From contig NC_065557.1 in the NCBI RefSeq assembly GCF_022605725.1, positions 26,849,256 to 26,913,255 of the forward strand: a stretch of 64,000 nt of DNA, in the 5' to 3' direction. This document shows positions 21,210 through 32,524 of the stretch, piece by piece. How positions within the stretch are numbered: position 1 is the first letter of the stretch; every line of letters begins with the position of its first letter. The notes under the pieces were generated by a model that saw only the letters and a program-made list of their open reading frames with translations, was not told the origin of the DNA and made no database searches. A program made the translations under genes and the position numbers. Source of the DNA: Anthonomus grandis grandis. Its lineage: Eukaryota > Arthropoda > Insecta > Coleoptera > Curculionidae.

Positions 21210-23745
21210 AATATAATAATAAGCTTTATTTTCAACAGGTTACATATACCCAGTTACAGGAAAATCAATTAAATATATAAATGTACAAATGCATGAATTG
21301 TATTAGATTCATGCAACTAAACTATAAAAGAACTATAAAAGAATTGCTATATAATAAAAAAAAAAAAAAAATAGTGAACTTGAGAAAATAAATAATAAAA
21401 AATCAACACTAAATTAGGATAAGAATCAAGAATTAATTTAAATCAAAAGAGCAAAAAAAAATGAGTAAATAAATGTATTCAAGCTAAAAACTAAATAACT
21501 AAAAACTAAATAACCTAGCCTCCCCCACCAACCATACGCAGGTGATTCAAGATAAGTGCAAAATCGTCATGGTGAATGTGACAAGAATCAGCAATAGTGT
21601 TAAAGTTTTGACACATAAAGTGAATAGGACTCTGGTATAGAATGTTGGACCTGGCTGTGTCCAAGTTAAAAGCTGGACACTGTCTGGATCCTGGGCGTGG
21701 TATATGAAAGCAAATCCGTTGCAAAAGGGATGGGCAGTCAATTTTATGGTTAAGTAAATTAAACAAGAATTTCACCGAATGCATTTCTCTCCTCTTCGCA
21801 AGTGACCGTTCAGTATATCTAGAGAGCAGCAGGTTATGGTCAAAACCCCTTGGAGGATAGACTCCATCATCCTTAAATGCCAAACATTTAAGGAATCGCC
21901 GTTGGACTGATTCTAATAGGTGAATGTGCTGGTTGTAAATGGGAGACCAAATGAGGGAGCAGTAGTCCAGCCTGGATCTAACAAATGCATAGTAGAGAGT
22001 TTTGGCAGTGGCAGTGTTCAAAAAAAGTTTGCAATTTCTAATAATAAAGCCTAGCATGCGAGTAGCTCTAGAAACAGTATCTTCGATGTGAGGGATAAAA
22101 AAAAATGTTTGGTCAAAGATGACTCCAAGATCCTTGAAACAGGTAGACCTTGCTAGAGACTCTCCATTAACTGAGTAATTAAAGGCAATTGGACTTTTGA
22201 TACGAAAGTAGCTGGCCACATTACACTTGGAAACATTAAGGTTAAGCCGGTTCAAAGTGCACCAATGGTGTACAGTATTGATGTTCTCTTGCAGTAGACC
22301 ACAATCTGCTATAGAGTCAATCCTATGGAAAAGCTTTAGGTCATCAGCATATGCTAACCGAGAGCAATTGAGGGTGGAGATCAAGTCATTAGCGAAAACG
22401 TTAAAGAGAAGGGGGCCCAAGTTAGAGCCCTGAGGAACTCCAGAGGTGGGTGAAAAACAAGCAGATCTAAAGCCTTCGACCACTACAAACTGAGAGCGGT
22501 CAACTAAATAGGAGTTAAGGAGCTTTATCAAGCTGAATCCAAACTGGCGTTCAAGCTTATTTAATAGGATGAAGTGGTCAATCTGGTCAAAAGCCTTTTG
22601 AAAGTCTGTGTAGATAACATCGATTTGACTTCTATCATTAAGTGCTTCGCACACAAACTGAGAGAAGAATGCTAGGTTTGTAGTACATGAGCGGCCAGAA
22701 ACAAAGCCATGTTGATCGTTGGCCAGCATGGACTTAACCTTGGGAAAAATTAATTTATAAAGAGCCATCTCGAATAACTTTGAGAAATTGCACAAAATGG
22801 ATATAGGGCGGTAATTCTCTATTGTTCCAGCATCGCCCTTTTTAAAGATAGGGCAAACTTTAGCTTGCTTCCAGATATTGGGAAAAATACCTGTGTTAAG
22901 GATCAGATTAAAGATGTGGAGCGGAGGGTCTGTAAGTGTAACAGAGCAGTCCTTAGCTAAAAAACTAGGAATTAGATCTGGGCCAGAGGTCATTTTGCTT
23001 TTGAGACACTTGCTCGCCATTATAATGTCGGTAGCCGCGAGCACGACGACGTCTATGCAAGTTAGGGGAGGTTCAGAGACGACAGGATGATCGCTGGGAA
23101 GTGAGTTCGTGTATACACTCCTGAAATAATCTCCAAAAGCGGACACAATGCTATCAGGCGTATTGTATGATTGGTTAAAAAGCTTCATTGAGCCGGGGAT
23201 TTGAGACTGATTAGGTTTGCTTCGGATAAAAGACCAAAATTCACTCGGATCGGAGGTTATTTTGTTCTCAATACTATGGATGTACATTTTGTAGGCTTCT
23301 GCAGTTAGAGCTTTAATTATCTTGCGCAGAGATCTAAATATCTCTAGATGATGTTTAGACTTGGAAATCTTAAAATCACGAAATGCTCTTTCCTTTTTAT
23401 ATATATTACGAATTATGTCCGCCGAAAACCAGGGAGGGAAACGTCTTTTACGTTTTACCTTGAAGGGTACCGCTCTAGCGAAAGTGTTGTTCAGTATACC
23501 ATAAAAAACATCACATGCGGCGTTGACGTCCTGCTGCACCATGACAGGCGACCAATCAGTATCTAGCAGCAGCTGATACAAAAGCGGAAAGTTAGCCTTT
23601 CTAAAATTAAATTCCTTTATTTCAGCTTTATTAAGGGGTAGGTTATTGAGAGAGATAAGGCCTGCATGGAATTCAAATGACAAAGAACGATGGTAGGTAT
23701 CCTCCGGGACAAGAGATGCACCGCTGTTAAGTACAGAGATATTAA
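21210..23745 (-). mobile_element. 5'-truncated LINE with a long open RT frame
   Basis: LINE read leftwards. The 5' end near 23745 falls after the endonuclease domain, so truncation is typical of incomplete target-primed reverse transcription. The 3' UTR (21210-21514) contains an A-run at about 21358 and ends near ATAAAGCTTATTATTATA. A target duplication could not be assigned because both flanks are AT-rich. Confidence 0.85.
21515..23740 (-). CDS. LINE ORF2, reverse transcriptase (open, lacks endonuclease)
   Basis: Over 730 codons without a stop. The frame is open into the truncation with no ATG near its beginning. Motifs in order: RFPPWFSADII, MTSGPDLIPSFL, VCPIFKKGD, NYRPISILCN, DQHGFVSGRSC, VIYTDFQKAFDQIDH (motif A), SGVPQGSNLGPLLFNVF (motif B), SRLAYADDLKLF (motif C, catalytic YADD), LNLNVSKC, RSRLDYCSLIWSPIY. 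All RT catalytic residues are present. It differs from the PHD-LINE and is closer in style to the 55690-59046 element (YTDFxKAFDxxxH). Intactness suggests a recent insertion. Confidence 0.85.
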   Translation of the reverse strand: MSVLNSGASLVPEDTYHRSLSFEFHAGLISLNNLPLNKAEIKEFNFRKANFPLLYQLLLDTDWSPVMVQQDVNAACDVFYGILNNTFARAVPFKVKRKRRFPPWFSADIIRNIYKKERAFRDFKISKSKHHLEIFRSLRKIIKALTAEAYKMYIHSIENKITSDPSEFWSFIRSKPNQSQIPGSMKLFNQSYNTPDSIVSAFGDYFRSVYTNSLPSDHPVVSEPPLTCIDVVVLAATDIIMASKCLKSKMTSGPDLIPSFLAKDCSVTLTDPPLHIFNLILNTGIFPNIWKQAKVCPIFKKGDAGTIENYRPISILCNFSKLFEMALYKLIFPKVKSMLANDQHGFVSGRSCTTNLAFFSQFVCEALNDRSQIDVIYTDFQKAFDQIDHFILLNKLERQFGFSLIKLLNSYLVDRSQFVVVEGFRSACFSPTSGVPQGSNLGPLLFNVFANDLISTLNCSRLAYADDLKLFHRIDSIADCGLLQENINTVHHWCTLNRLNLNVSKCNVASYFRIKSPIAFNYSVNGESLARSTCFKDLGVIFDQTFFFIPHIEDTVSRATRMLGFIIRNCKLFLNTATAKTLYYAFVRSRLDYCSLIWSPIYNQHIHLLESVQRRFLKCLAFKDDGVYPPRGFDHNLLLSRYTERSLAKRREMHSVKFLFNLLNHKIDCPSLLQRICFHIPRPGSRQCPAFNLDTARSNILYQSPIHFMCQNFNTIADSCHIHHDDFALILNHLRMVGGGG

Positions 23746-23929
23746 AATAATGTGACTTAATAATTTAACTAACATTTTTAGCAAACATTACAATATAAGA
23801 TATTGAATAATTAAATATTTCTAAATTTGCCTTAGGAAATCTGTAAATACTAGCTATTACATATTTTTGCTTAATTTATTTTTTTGTTGGATTAGGTAAA
23901 AAAAAACTACTTCCGACAAGCAATTATAT

Positions 23930-24640
23930 ATTTTTCGAACTCTATAAAATCATCCTCAGAACTAAAATGAGATACATAAAAAACAAGCAAAATCATTGAA
24001 CCAATTTTATACAATTAAAATTAATATTCAACACAATTTCTAAACTTTCCAAATTTAATCACCAAAAGGTCACAATAGCTAACATTAGGAAGATTTTATC
24101 TATTTTTATTTTGTTTTGTTATAACCATCTATGTTGGGAGATGAATTTCGGTAATAGCTGTGATATATTGAATAGCTGTGAATGATCATTTTAAGCAGCT
24201 AATTTTTATAGAAGAATAAAGTAAAATATTAATAAAGTGTGTCATCAATTTTTTTGGACATATATACCTAGGGAGTCATATAGTGTTGGATCTAAGGCTG
24301 TGTACTTATGTACAAGGTGTTCTTAGATTTTTATTCCTTTTTTATTTTTTTTATCACATTTATGTTGCTACTTAGTTTGAAAAAAGCATTACTTATATTG
24401 TCAACATCCTTTTTTTATGAATGCTACTTTGGTGTTTTTTTCATTCATTTCAGTTACAAGTGTTTTTTTTTTTATAATTTTACTGTTTAGATAGAATTTC
24501 TGTCTTTCAAAATCAAATGGATGTTGAAACTTTTCAAGTGCTCAGCCAGAACAGGTTTGGTAGTGTCTTCATTCTTAAAAGCGATGTTAATATTATTGTC
24601 ATTAAGTTCGCTTGTAATCTTTTCAATAAGAGTAATAACA
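23930..24640 (-). mobile_element. Possible Penelope-like 3' remnant
   Basis: The minus strand reads NEDTTKPVLAEHLKSFNIHL, which resembles the segment after the GIY-YIG core in Penelope-like elements (ALAEHL..GH). Further 3', at 23935-23960, CTGAGGATGATTTTATAGAG then TTCGAAAAAT resembles the hammerhead-like motif found next to such elements. No RT was found with it; weak evidence. Confidence 0.3.
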
Positions 24641-24989
24641 CAGGATATTTAAAAAAAAATCCTTCTTTTGAGGAAATGAAATTGGGATTATCCTGAAATC
24701 GTTTTTTAAGTAATCTATATTTTTAATATAGTGTTATTAATTAAAGCTTATTTTGTGTTTTACTATGTGTTAAATTTGTTAACATCATTTTTTTATGTGA
24801 GAACCAATTTGTCAGTTAAGGCTTCTTTCAACTGCACTTTAAATAAACACATCAAACTGGATGGCGCCTACAATTTAAAAGGTAAGCTTTCTAGAATAAT
24901 TCGTGCCAACCCACCACCAATTTTCTTCACCACCAATGTTCTCCAGACTGACATGCTGCCGTTAGCATATGTGCCACTCTATTAAAGAC

Positions 24990-26250
24990 TTTCAACATCA
25001 GTCAATTTTTATTAAAAAAAAGCCTTCGTATTCGAGATCGAAGATCGGTAATAAGCTCGATTTCTTCTTCGTTTTGATGTTCTGTGGGAACTTGGTTTTT
25101 GATATTCTTAATTTGATTGGTGGAAAAATTAGATTGATTTTTAGAAGTATGGTAATTCAATAGAACATGTAAAATAAAGGGTTCAATTTGAATATCGGAA
25201 AATTATATACTTTCCACAATAGCATAAGCATTGACTATATAGGGAAAAAATTCATTTTGTTTACCAAAGCATTAGGGGTGTGGACTTTTTAGACTTCTGG
25301 TCTAGACAAAATAGTTTTACAACAAGCTTCTGTATCTATGAGAGATTGCATTTAAGTATTAGATATTAATTCTGCTTGAATTATTTCTTGTGGAGGGTTC
25401 ATTTTCAAATTATGTAGTTTTCTCGATTTTGTGAACTGGTAAGGTTTTAAAATAAGTTGTGAGTGTAAAATAAATTAAATTGTTGTTTAAATCAATGGTG
25501 CTTTGATTCCTTGTGATATTGTTCCAAAAAGACGTGTAGACGGAAGTGTTTCAAGACTTACACTTCCAATCAAAATCTATGTCTAAAGTCTAAATATAGA
25601 CGTTATGTGAATTTCCGATTTTAAAGGGTACAAGGCTCGATTTTGTTTTTTTTATTGAGTTTTTTATAGGTGAATGAAAACTTTTTCGGGCAAACGTTCT
25701 TTGAAATGTTTTTTTTTTGGAATTTTCTTTAAATATGAAAATACCTGCCCATGTGTCTATTAATAATTTTAAAGTATTTGTCGCGTCTATAATGTAGTAT
25801 ACTTTTGGGTTAACCGTTAAAAATGGATTTATGGAAAGTTCTATTCCAGGAAATTCAGTGACGGATCGATATCGTCGATTTAATTTGGTTTTGGATCTCT
25901 GTCATTTCCGACTGGTTTTCTGATTCGTGGATTATATGGGACGTGAAGGTAGGTTGTTTTGACTAGAGAGGGATCGTTCATGTTCATCGTTTTGATCTCA
26001 TTGATCATACTGAGGTATAGTCACAATATCTATCGTATGATTGATGATAATTATTAGGGTAACTATTTTTATAGTTAGGATTATGATTGACACAATGGGC
26101 TCTAAACTTATCTGGGTTGGACTTTGAATTTCTTTGTATTAGTGATGGACGTAGTTGAAATTTCTTTGGTTGTGGATTAGCAGATGAAAAGAGTCTTTGT
26201 ACATGGGTGTATTGGTCTTCATTGGGTGTTTTGTTAAATATGATTAGGCT
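24990..26250 (-). mobile_element. Possible LTR (gypsy-type) retroelement remnant
   Basis: Minus strand holds a retropepsin-like stretch LKLLIDTWAGIFIFKEN (DTGAG changed to DTWAG) at about 25730-25780. Upstream at 26080-26250 lies a basic, N/P-rich gag-like stretch (NPDKFRAHCVNHNPNYKN). Downstream is NEEEIELITDLRSRIRRLF, like the linker before RT. Stops interrupt all parts and no LTRs were found. An old insect retroelement relic; assignment tentative. Confidence 0.35.
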
Positions 26251-26448
26251 GATTAAAATTTTGGTATTAGATCACTTAGTAATTTGATGAACAAACTCTG
26301 ACTCATAATTATATAACTTCATGAAAATAGTATGAAAATGTTAAGGAATTATATTATTACAAATGATCTTTTTTGTAGCTATTATTGATATTTACAATTT
26401 TTAAGTTTATCTAGATAAATTTATCTGTACCATAAAATATTTTTTCAG

Positions 26449-26646
26449 GCCTATGCTGCAGGATGTAACATTGTAATATTGGCTTCTACCTTTGAAAGAG
26501 TTCAGATAATTCCAGGCGCTGTTCATGACTACATTCGTATAAGCTCCATAGATTGCTCATGTGACACAGGAAAAATTGCCGCAGCTTATGAAAATACAGT
26601 TTGTATTTATGAACCTACACCATTAATTCATAATAATTCTCCGCAT
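26449..26646 (+). CDS. DmX: DmX exon 2 (residues 30-95)
   Basis: Acceptor TTTTTCAG|GCC, donor CAT|GTAAGT, phase 0 at both ends. Encodes AYAAGCNIVILASTFERVQI, IPGAVHDYIRISSIDCSCDT and GKIAAAYENTVCIYEPTPLI, the first blades of the N-terminal beta-propeller of Rabconnectin-3A, highly conserved in the family. Confidence 0.95.
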
Positions 26647-26925
26647 GTAAGTATTTAAAAATGGTTAAATATTTATATTGTTAAATTTTGTAAAGAGGTT
26701 TTGAATAACTATTTAAAAAAAAAACTTTTATCTACTTTAATTTTACCGAAATAGTAAGGATTTATATTGTGTCTTTCTTTGAATTACTAAAAAAGCGTAA
26801 AAAAGTGTGTTTTAGTTTTTAAAATGTAAATTTTATACTTTAATTTTTTTATTGACTACCATATAGATTTTCTTTCTTATTTAATTCTTAATAGAGTCTT
26901 CTTTAGGTATTTCATGTTACTTATA

Positions 26926-27983
26926 CAGGGTGTCTCACGACGAATAGACGCGATCGATATCTCGGAAACTAATTTTTCAAAAATTTTGAAAATTTGGCAA
27001 CATGACATAGTCGATGGGGGCTACACAACTAAAATATTTTGACAGTTGTGACGTTTCCGGTTATATCGCAAGTAGGTGTCAACTTCGTTATTTTAAATGG
27101 AACACCCTGTATATTTTTACATTTTTGGCTTTTACGTGAAATTCTAAGTATATTTTGTGTATAATGTCCTATACCTAAGTGTAACCGTTTTTGACATATT
27201 TTTAATTTCATGTGAAAACCTATGTTTATAAGCACTAACATAATTACTGATTACTCCCTTTTAGTAGCCTTTATTTATTGGTTAGTTTTGGTTTTATTTT
27301 AGAGGAAGGACTACTTTAAAAGACTATTTTAATATTTGGCAAAAAAAAAAAAAGATACAGGGGGGTCAAAAACTAGCATTAAAAATTAAAATGAAAAAAA
27401 ATTATTAGAAGTCCATTTTTTTAAATGGAAACCCCCTATTTTTATAATTTTTTCATAAAGATAATTAAAAATAAGGTTAACTTTATATAAGGTTATCTAG
27501 TCCAAAAATTGATAGTTTCCGAAATATTGGCAGTTTAAATTTGGCCTAATATTAAAAGCCATATAGTAACACGGCTTAAGGATTGTTGATTAGTTGGGCA
27601 TGACGGTTGTCATAGTAACCGCTAGAAGCGGCAGTAAGATAATGGATTATGACAGAAATGTACACTTTTTAATTAAATTACACTTTTACGAAGAAAACTT
27701 AAATAGCAAGTAACTTATAAATTTAATGCATATAATTCATTGTCTTACTGCCGCTTCTAGCGGTTACTATGACAACCGTTATGTAACCGTAAAAATATAC
27801 AGGGTGTTCCATTTAAAATAACGAAGTTGACACCTACTTTCGGTATAACCGGAAACGTCACAACTGTCAAAATATTTTAGTTGTGTAGCCCCCATCGACC
27901 GTGCCATGTTGCCAAATTTTCAAAATTTTTGAAAAATTAGTTTCCGAGATATCGATCGCGTCTATTCGTCGTGAGACACCCTG
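26926..27983. mobile_element. Non-autonomous mariner derivative with 184-bp inverted arms
   Basis: Arms at 26926-27109 and 27800-27983 are near-perfect inverted copies. Each arm is itself bounded by CAGGGTGTYNC-type ends in opposite orientation (outer CAGGGTGTCTC, inner GAACACCCTG) with TA on both sides. The 690-bp centre has no ORF but contains a second nested inverted repeat. It could equally be two copies of a 184-bp MITE in opposite orientation. Confidence 0.8.
27602..27780. repeat. Nested inverted repeat, 42-bp arms
   Basis: GACGGTTGTCATAGTAACCG and on (27602-27643) is matched inverted at 27739-27780 with two mismatches, around a 95-nt AT-rich loop. GC content of the arms is far above the surroundings. 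Likely a small foldback element inserted in the larger derivative. Confidence 0.75.
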
Positions 27984-28456
27984 TATAGGGTGTCCCGGAA
28001 AATGTAGGAAATCTCTCAGATTCAGGTAAAAAATATACATAAAAAATAATATTGAACTTTTTTATAAAACAATTTTCTATAGATCCTTCCTAAGAAGATA
28101 AGGCCTCTTAAAGACGCCGCTAAAAATTGGGTTTTCTTGAATAATTTTTGAAGTACTTGGTATAATTTAATACAAATTTTATGTGAGCAACACTACTAGG
28201 GACCTCTTAAAACGGAGTCCTTAAAATACATTTACCTTGTTTATGTTACCAGGGACAGACTAAGTTGTACATTATAATGCTTAAATTTAGCACACCCTGT
28301 ATGATAAAGACTCCGAAATAATAAATATGGCTGTATGGCTGGCTTGAGCCCTAAACTAAATAAAAGGCACTCTTGTTCATTATCGATAAAATGAACCGAT
28401 TTGGAGGGAAAAAAAATTGAGGAATCACTGTTTTATTTTAATTAAAAGGAACCATG

Positions 28457-29734
28457 TGTTTGGAAAACACATTCCAAACAAGATAACCCCAAATAAAATT
28501 GTGCTGCCACTGTGTTTTAGACAAAGAAATCTTTTACGTATGTTCGTCCCTCTTTAACACAATCAGACCGCCAAATTCCCGAAATCGGGGCGAATTAGGT
28601 GCGGCGCGGACAAGTACGTAACGATTTACTACAGCCCCCGTCCCTCGTCGCGACAGTCACATTTCACACTCGCTCGAAGACATACTGCTCTTGTTTCTAG
28701 CTCAAATTTTCCTCTCGCCACAAATTGTCGAGTGAGAATTATTTGCTCTAATTGCAGAAAAATTGCAATTTATATATTTTATTTGCTCTTAATCGTTAAG
28801 ATAACGATTTTTATATTAAACCTATATATTTTTATGCGAAATGTGATCAATTTAAGTACCATTTTGTGTGCAAAAATAACTCTGCGATAGTTATTTTTGG
28901 CTCGGTAATTAAACCAATTGATAACATAAAACGACGTAAGACGTTGTCTCGTTAATTGTGTCTGATGGTGATGGCTGCTGCTCGTGGTACCTGTGTATTG
29001 ATACTTGGTGAGAAAACCATACATGCTAACCTTTTAAGTTTATTGTACTGTATGACTGACCAATCTACTCAGATTTCATAATGTTATGTGTAATTAATGT
29101 AAAGTACCTACAAAACAAAAACATTCAGTGTAGTGCTTTCCTGATTTAAACCTAGAGTTTACCTGTGAATTAGTGTCTCAATAAGTGTTATAGAAATAAA
29201 GAGACAGTTTTTCCTTCGCTCTCCTTATATTTAAATTAAATTGAAATATAACTTGATACCAAATTCATGTAAAAAAGGTATCACATTTTGCTGGTATTTT
29301 TGATAATTTGTTTTGTTGTATATTATTAATTTTACTGTTGTTATTTTAGTTAAGAAAAGCATGAATGGATGAGTGCATGACTTAAATTTAAGATTATTTG
29401 TTTTTGTTGAAATACACCCTAGTTTTCTTATTTTAACACTGATTGGGTGACTACAGAGATGTTTATTTTACAACAAATAAATATTCTCACAAATGTAATT
29501 ATTTGGTGTTTTATTTACTAGTTGCAGTCTAGCCTAAATAAAGGTAAAGTAGCTCAGGGTTTTGGTTAAAGTATACCCGAATAAAATTAGACTTGATCCG
29601 GTTGCCTTTGGTAAAAAAGTTCTTCTATTTGTACATTCAAAATAGAACCCCTACGGTAGCAGTGGCGGAGTAGATACGAAAATTTGATTTGTCCACTCTA
29701 CCATGATATGTTCTTTTTTTTCAGCGATGCGACA
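28457..29734. mobile_element. 1.28-kb insert in the mariner left arm (possible solo LTR)
   Basis: The right arm is continuous from AATTAAAAAGG to CAACAGAGAAG, while the left arm carries 1.28 kb between these points. The insert begins TGTTTGGAAAACAC and can end GATGCGACA (TG...CA). It has a GC-rich block at 28560-28700 and an AATAAA at about 29196. No ORF. An exact target duplication is not visible (left CCATG, right GCTAT), so the class is unproven. Confidence 0.4.
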
Positions 29735-30036
29735 GCTATTCAAACAACAGAGAAGTTCCATTTTAGGTTGTTTAATCTGAAAAGGTACAGGGTTTTAAAT
29801 ATGCAGCGTGCTTACAAAAATAATCTGAAAGAGAATGTAAACGAAAATGTTTTTACCATCATTTCTTGCTTTTTCAAACGCACCATTATTACAAGCGTTT
29901 CTATGGTACACAATAAACAAATACTTATTTCAAAACTTGGCATCTTTCACGTTGCTAATACATTGATCGCTTATTTCGGTAATAATTTATTGATTTTTGG
30001 ATTTCTTGAAGAGCTTAATTTGAATTCAATAGAAAT

Positions 30037-30978
30037 ATGGACTTCGCGTTTATTGAGTATGTTGAGTTTCATCTTATGTATGGTTTTGCATCTTGCAATA
30101 CATTGGAAGCAAAGAGGTTGTATGAGGAGAGATTTCCTAATCGCACTATTCCAAATCAAAAGACATTTCAACGAATTGACCAACGTTTAAGGGAAACTGG
30201 TAGGCGATTTCACTTATTAAGGTGATATTACTAACTTTCTTTATTGTAATTTTAGGAACTTATGGGAAAAGAGGAAGTACTTATCTTGAAGTACTTATGC
30301 TGGTTAGAGAAGAATAGTACGTACGGTACAATTGGAGGAAAATATTTTGGATGCTATAGCTGATATTCCTTCAAGAAGCACTCGAAAATTAGCAGCTCAG
30401 CTTAATACCCGAAAACTAATAATACATAAAGTACTTAGAGAACAGCTGTTATGCCCATATCATTCACAAAAAGTGCATGAACTAACTCCTGAAGATTTTC
30501 CTCGTAGAATACAGTTCGCGAACTGGCTATTAGATCAGCAGCGAACTAATCCAAACTTCCTTAGCATTATTCTTTTTACCGATCAAGCAGGGTTTACCAA
30601 AAATGGTATTTTGAATTTACATAACTCGCACGTATGGGCTGATGAAAATCCTTTGGAGCCTCACCTCATTTTAGTGTTGCTGTAAGGAACCACCTGATTA
30701 ATGATTTTCCAACCGTGACCGACAGGTAGAGAAGGGATACATTGCCTGGCCTCCTCGGTCTCCCGATCTAACGCCATTGGATTTTTATTTATGGGGTCAC
30801 CTCAAAATCTTGTGTATTGTGTAGCTCCTGTCGATACTCGGGAGGAACTTTTACAGAGATTTAGGATTCAGTGTGATGTGATCAGGAACAATCCAGGGCT
30901 GTTCTGGCGAGTACAGCAGTCCACGATTCGTCGAGTGTGTCAGACGTCACGGAGCCCATGTTGAATGTACTTATGCAT
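30037..30978 (+). pseudogene. Mariner transposase with internal deletion and an apparent intron
   Basis: N-terminal HTH part: EYVEFHLMYGFASCNTLEAK, RLYEERFPNRTIP, RLRETG. A 56-bp GT-AG intron-like segment (30200-30255, with CTAAC before a pyrimidine tract) separates RETG from TYGKRGS; splicing it restores the homologous frame. Then ILDAIADIPSRSTRKLAAQL, FANWLLDQQ, IILFTDQAGFTKNG (first D), HVWADENP. The next residues jump to PHFSVAVRNHL, so the FQQDGAPPH block with the second catalytic D is deleted. WPPRSPDLTPLDFYLWGHLK (third D) follows in another frame. Confidence 0.75.
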
Positions 30979-31368
30979 TTTTTAAATTATATGTTTCGAA
31001 ATATTACCTTCGTTTTTTCGTTTCAAGAAAAACATAGGTTTACATTTTTTAAAACAATTTCGTTAAGGTGCATTTCTAAGAACTAGACTGCCTTTTTAAA
31101 AACATGCACTTTTTTAGAATAAACATCTTAAAATGGAACTTCTCTGTTGATCATAGACCTTTTTAATTAAAATAAAAGAGTCATTTCTTAATAATTTTTT
31201 TTTCCAAAACGGTTCATTTAATCGATAATGAACAAGAGTGCCTTTTCTTTTGTTTAAGGCTCAAGCTATCCATATTTATTATTTCAGAGTCTTTATCATA
31301 CAGGGAGTTAAAAATTGAAGCATTATAATGTACAACCTAGTCCGCCCCTCGTAAAATAACAAGGTAAA

Positions 31369-31521
31369 GTCCAGTGCAACGATATATTAGAATGGTCACC
31401 CGTCAAAACACCAGCATTTTACTTCTCAAACAATGTAAATAGAAGGTGGATGACATTGTTTGGCAGGTGGAATGCTGGTGTTTTGATGGGTGACCATTCT
31501 AATATATTGTTGCACTGGACC
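31369..31521. mobile_element. 153-bp MITE with TAAA target duplication
   Basis: Palindromic unit starting GTCCAGTGCAACGATATATT and ending with its inverse, arms about 50 bp with two mismatches. Flanked by TAAA on both sides (31365-31368; 31522-31525). The mariner's left arm gives the empty site (ACAAGGTAAATGTATTTT after inversion), which proves insertion and fixes the junctions to within a base. Confidence 0.85.
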
Positions 31522-32524
31522 TAAATGTGTTTTTATGGACTCCGTTTTAAGAGGTCCTTAGTTATGATCAGGTAAAATTTTAATTTAATTATACTAAGCC
31601 CTTCAAAAAGTTATTCAAGAAAAACCAATTTCCAGCGGCGTTTTTAAGAGGCCTTATCTTCGTAGGGAGGGCCTATAGGAAATTTATTTATAGGGGATCC
31701 CATATTATTTTTTTATTTTCTACCTGAATCCGAGAGATTCTCCACATTTTCCCGGACACCGTCGATACAAACTAGTCAGTACTCTTCTAGTTGTCCTTCA
31801 TAGATTAAAGCTCTTGCCCATTTCAGAGACCACATAAAAAACAACGAGGTGTTAAGGTATAGTTGTGTTAGTATTTTGCTTATCACCACATGGTTTTTCT
31901 CATGTCATAACCAAAAACTCGACTTTTAAATTTTAACATGTAGCTTCTCAAATATCATTTACAATATGAAAAATAAAGCAATAGTTTTAACATTATTTAT
32001 TTAAAAGTCTTAAGTTGCTATTGAACGTTGTTTCTTCATAAAAATACTTTTCAGGGCGACTTTGAAGTTGAATTATTTATTTTGATAGTGAATAAAACTA
32101 TACTGTATATTCTTAAAATATGTTTTTTACATTTTACACAATAACTAAAAGATATATAGGGGATATGTCTGTGGAGTACAACATTATTGAACAATATCTT
32201 TATTAACATGACCACATTGAGATATTTCTTTAGACATTTTTTACATATGTTTTAGTTGATATATTTGAATGGCTTACTATAGAGGTCAGGCTCTTAAAAA
32301 TATTGACTTAAGTTTAATGGCATATGTTTAAGAATAGCATTGAAAACATCTTGCTTTAATATTCATAAGAATATCATTATAAGATCCTGAAACCAAATTT
32401 ACCTACATGGAAATAAGATATTTGAAAAAACTTGAGATTTAATTTATTTTTACTGGTTCTTTAGATATACTTATTATATTTGATATCTGTCTATTTAATT
32501 TTAAACAAAGTGAATATACCTATA

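Larger units (their letters stand above)
17818..26448 (+). other. DmX: DmX intron 1 (8.6 kb)
   Basis: GTAAGT to TTTTTCAG. Holds two related LINE fragments, a large RT-only LINE, and Penelope-like and LTR-type debris. Gaps between these (about 19860-20290, 20540-21200, 23745-23930) show nothing recognisable. Confidence 0.85.
27988..31760 (+). mobile_element. Mariner transposon with ~440-bp TIRs, twice interrupted
   Basis: Left end GGGTGTCCCGGAAAATGTAG at 27988 and inverse near 31760. Arms match in inverted orientation out to about 28450 and 31195, including the block CATTATCGATAAAATGAACC near the inner end. An internal CACACCCTGTATG (28290) repeats the terminal motif. The left arm is broken by a 1.28-kb insert (28457-29734) and the right arm by a 153-bp MITE (31369-31521). 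The left end abuts the derivative at 26926-27983. Confidence 0.85.

Noticed and set aside
24731..25163. Plus-strand frames in intron 1 as possible host exons
   Set aside because: They match no DmX segment, and exons 1 and 2 join directly in phase.
29684..30190. 168-codon plus-strand frame
   Set aside because: It overlaps the mariner transposase start in another frame; only the latter shows family motifs.
31000..31800. CRISPR-like repeats suggested by recurring palindromes
   Set aside because: The repeats are transposon arms and a MITE; there is no regular spacer array and the genome is animal.
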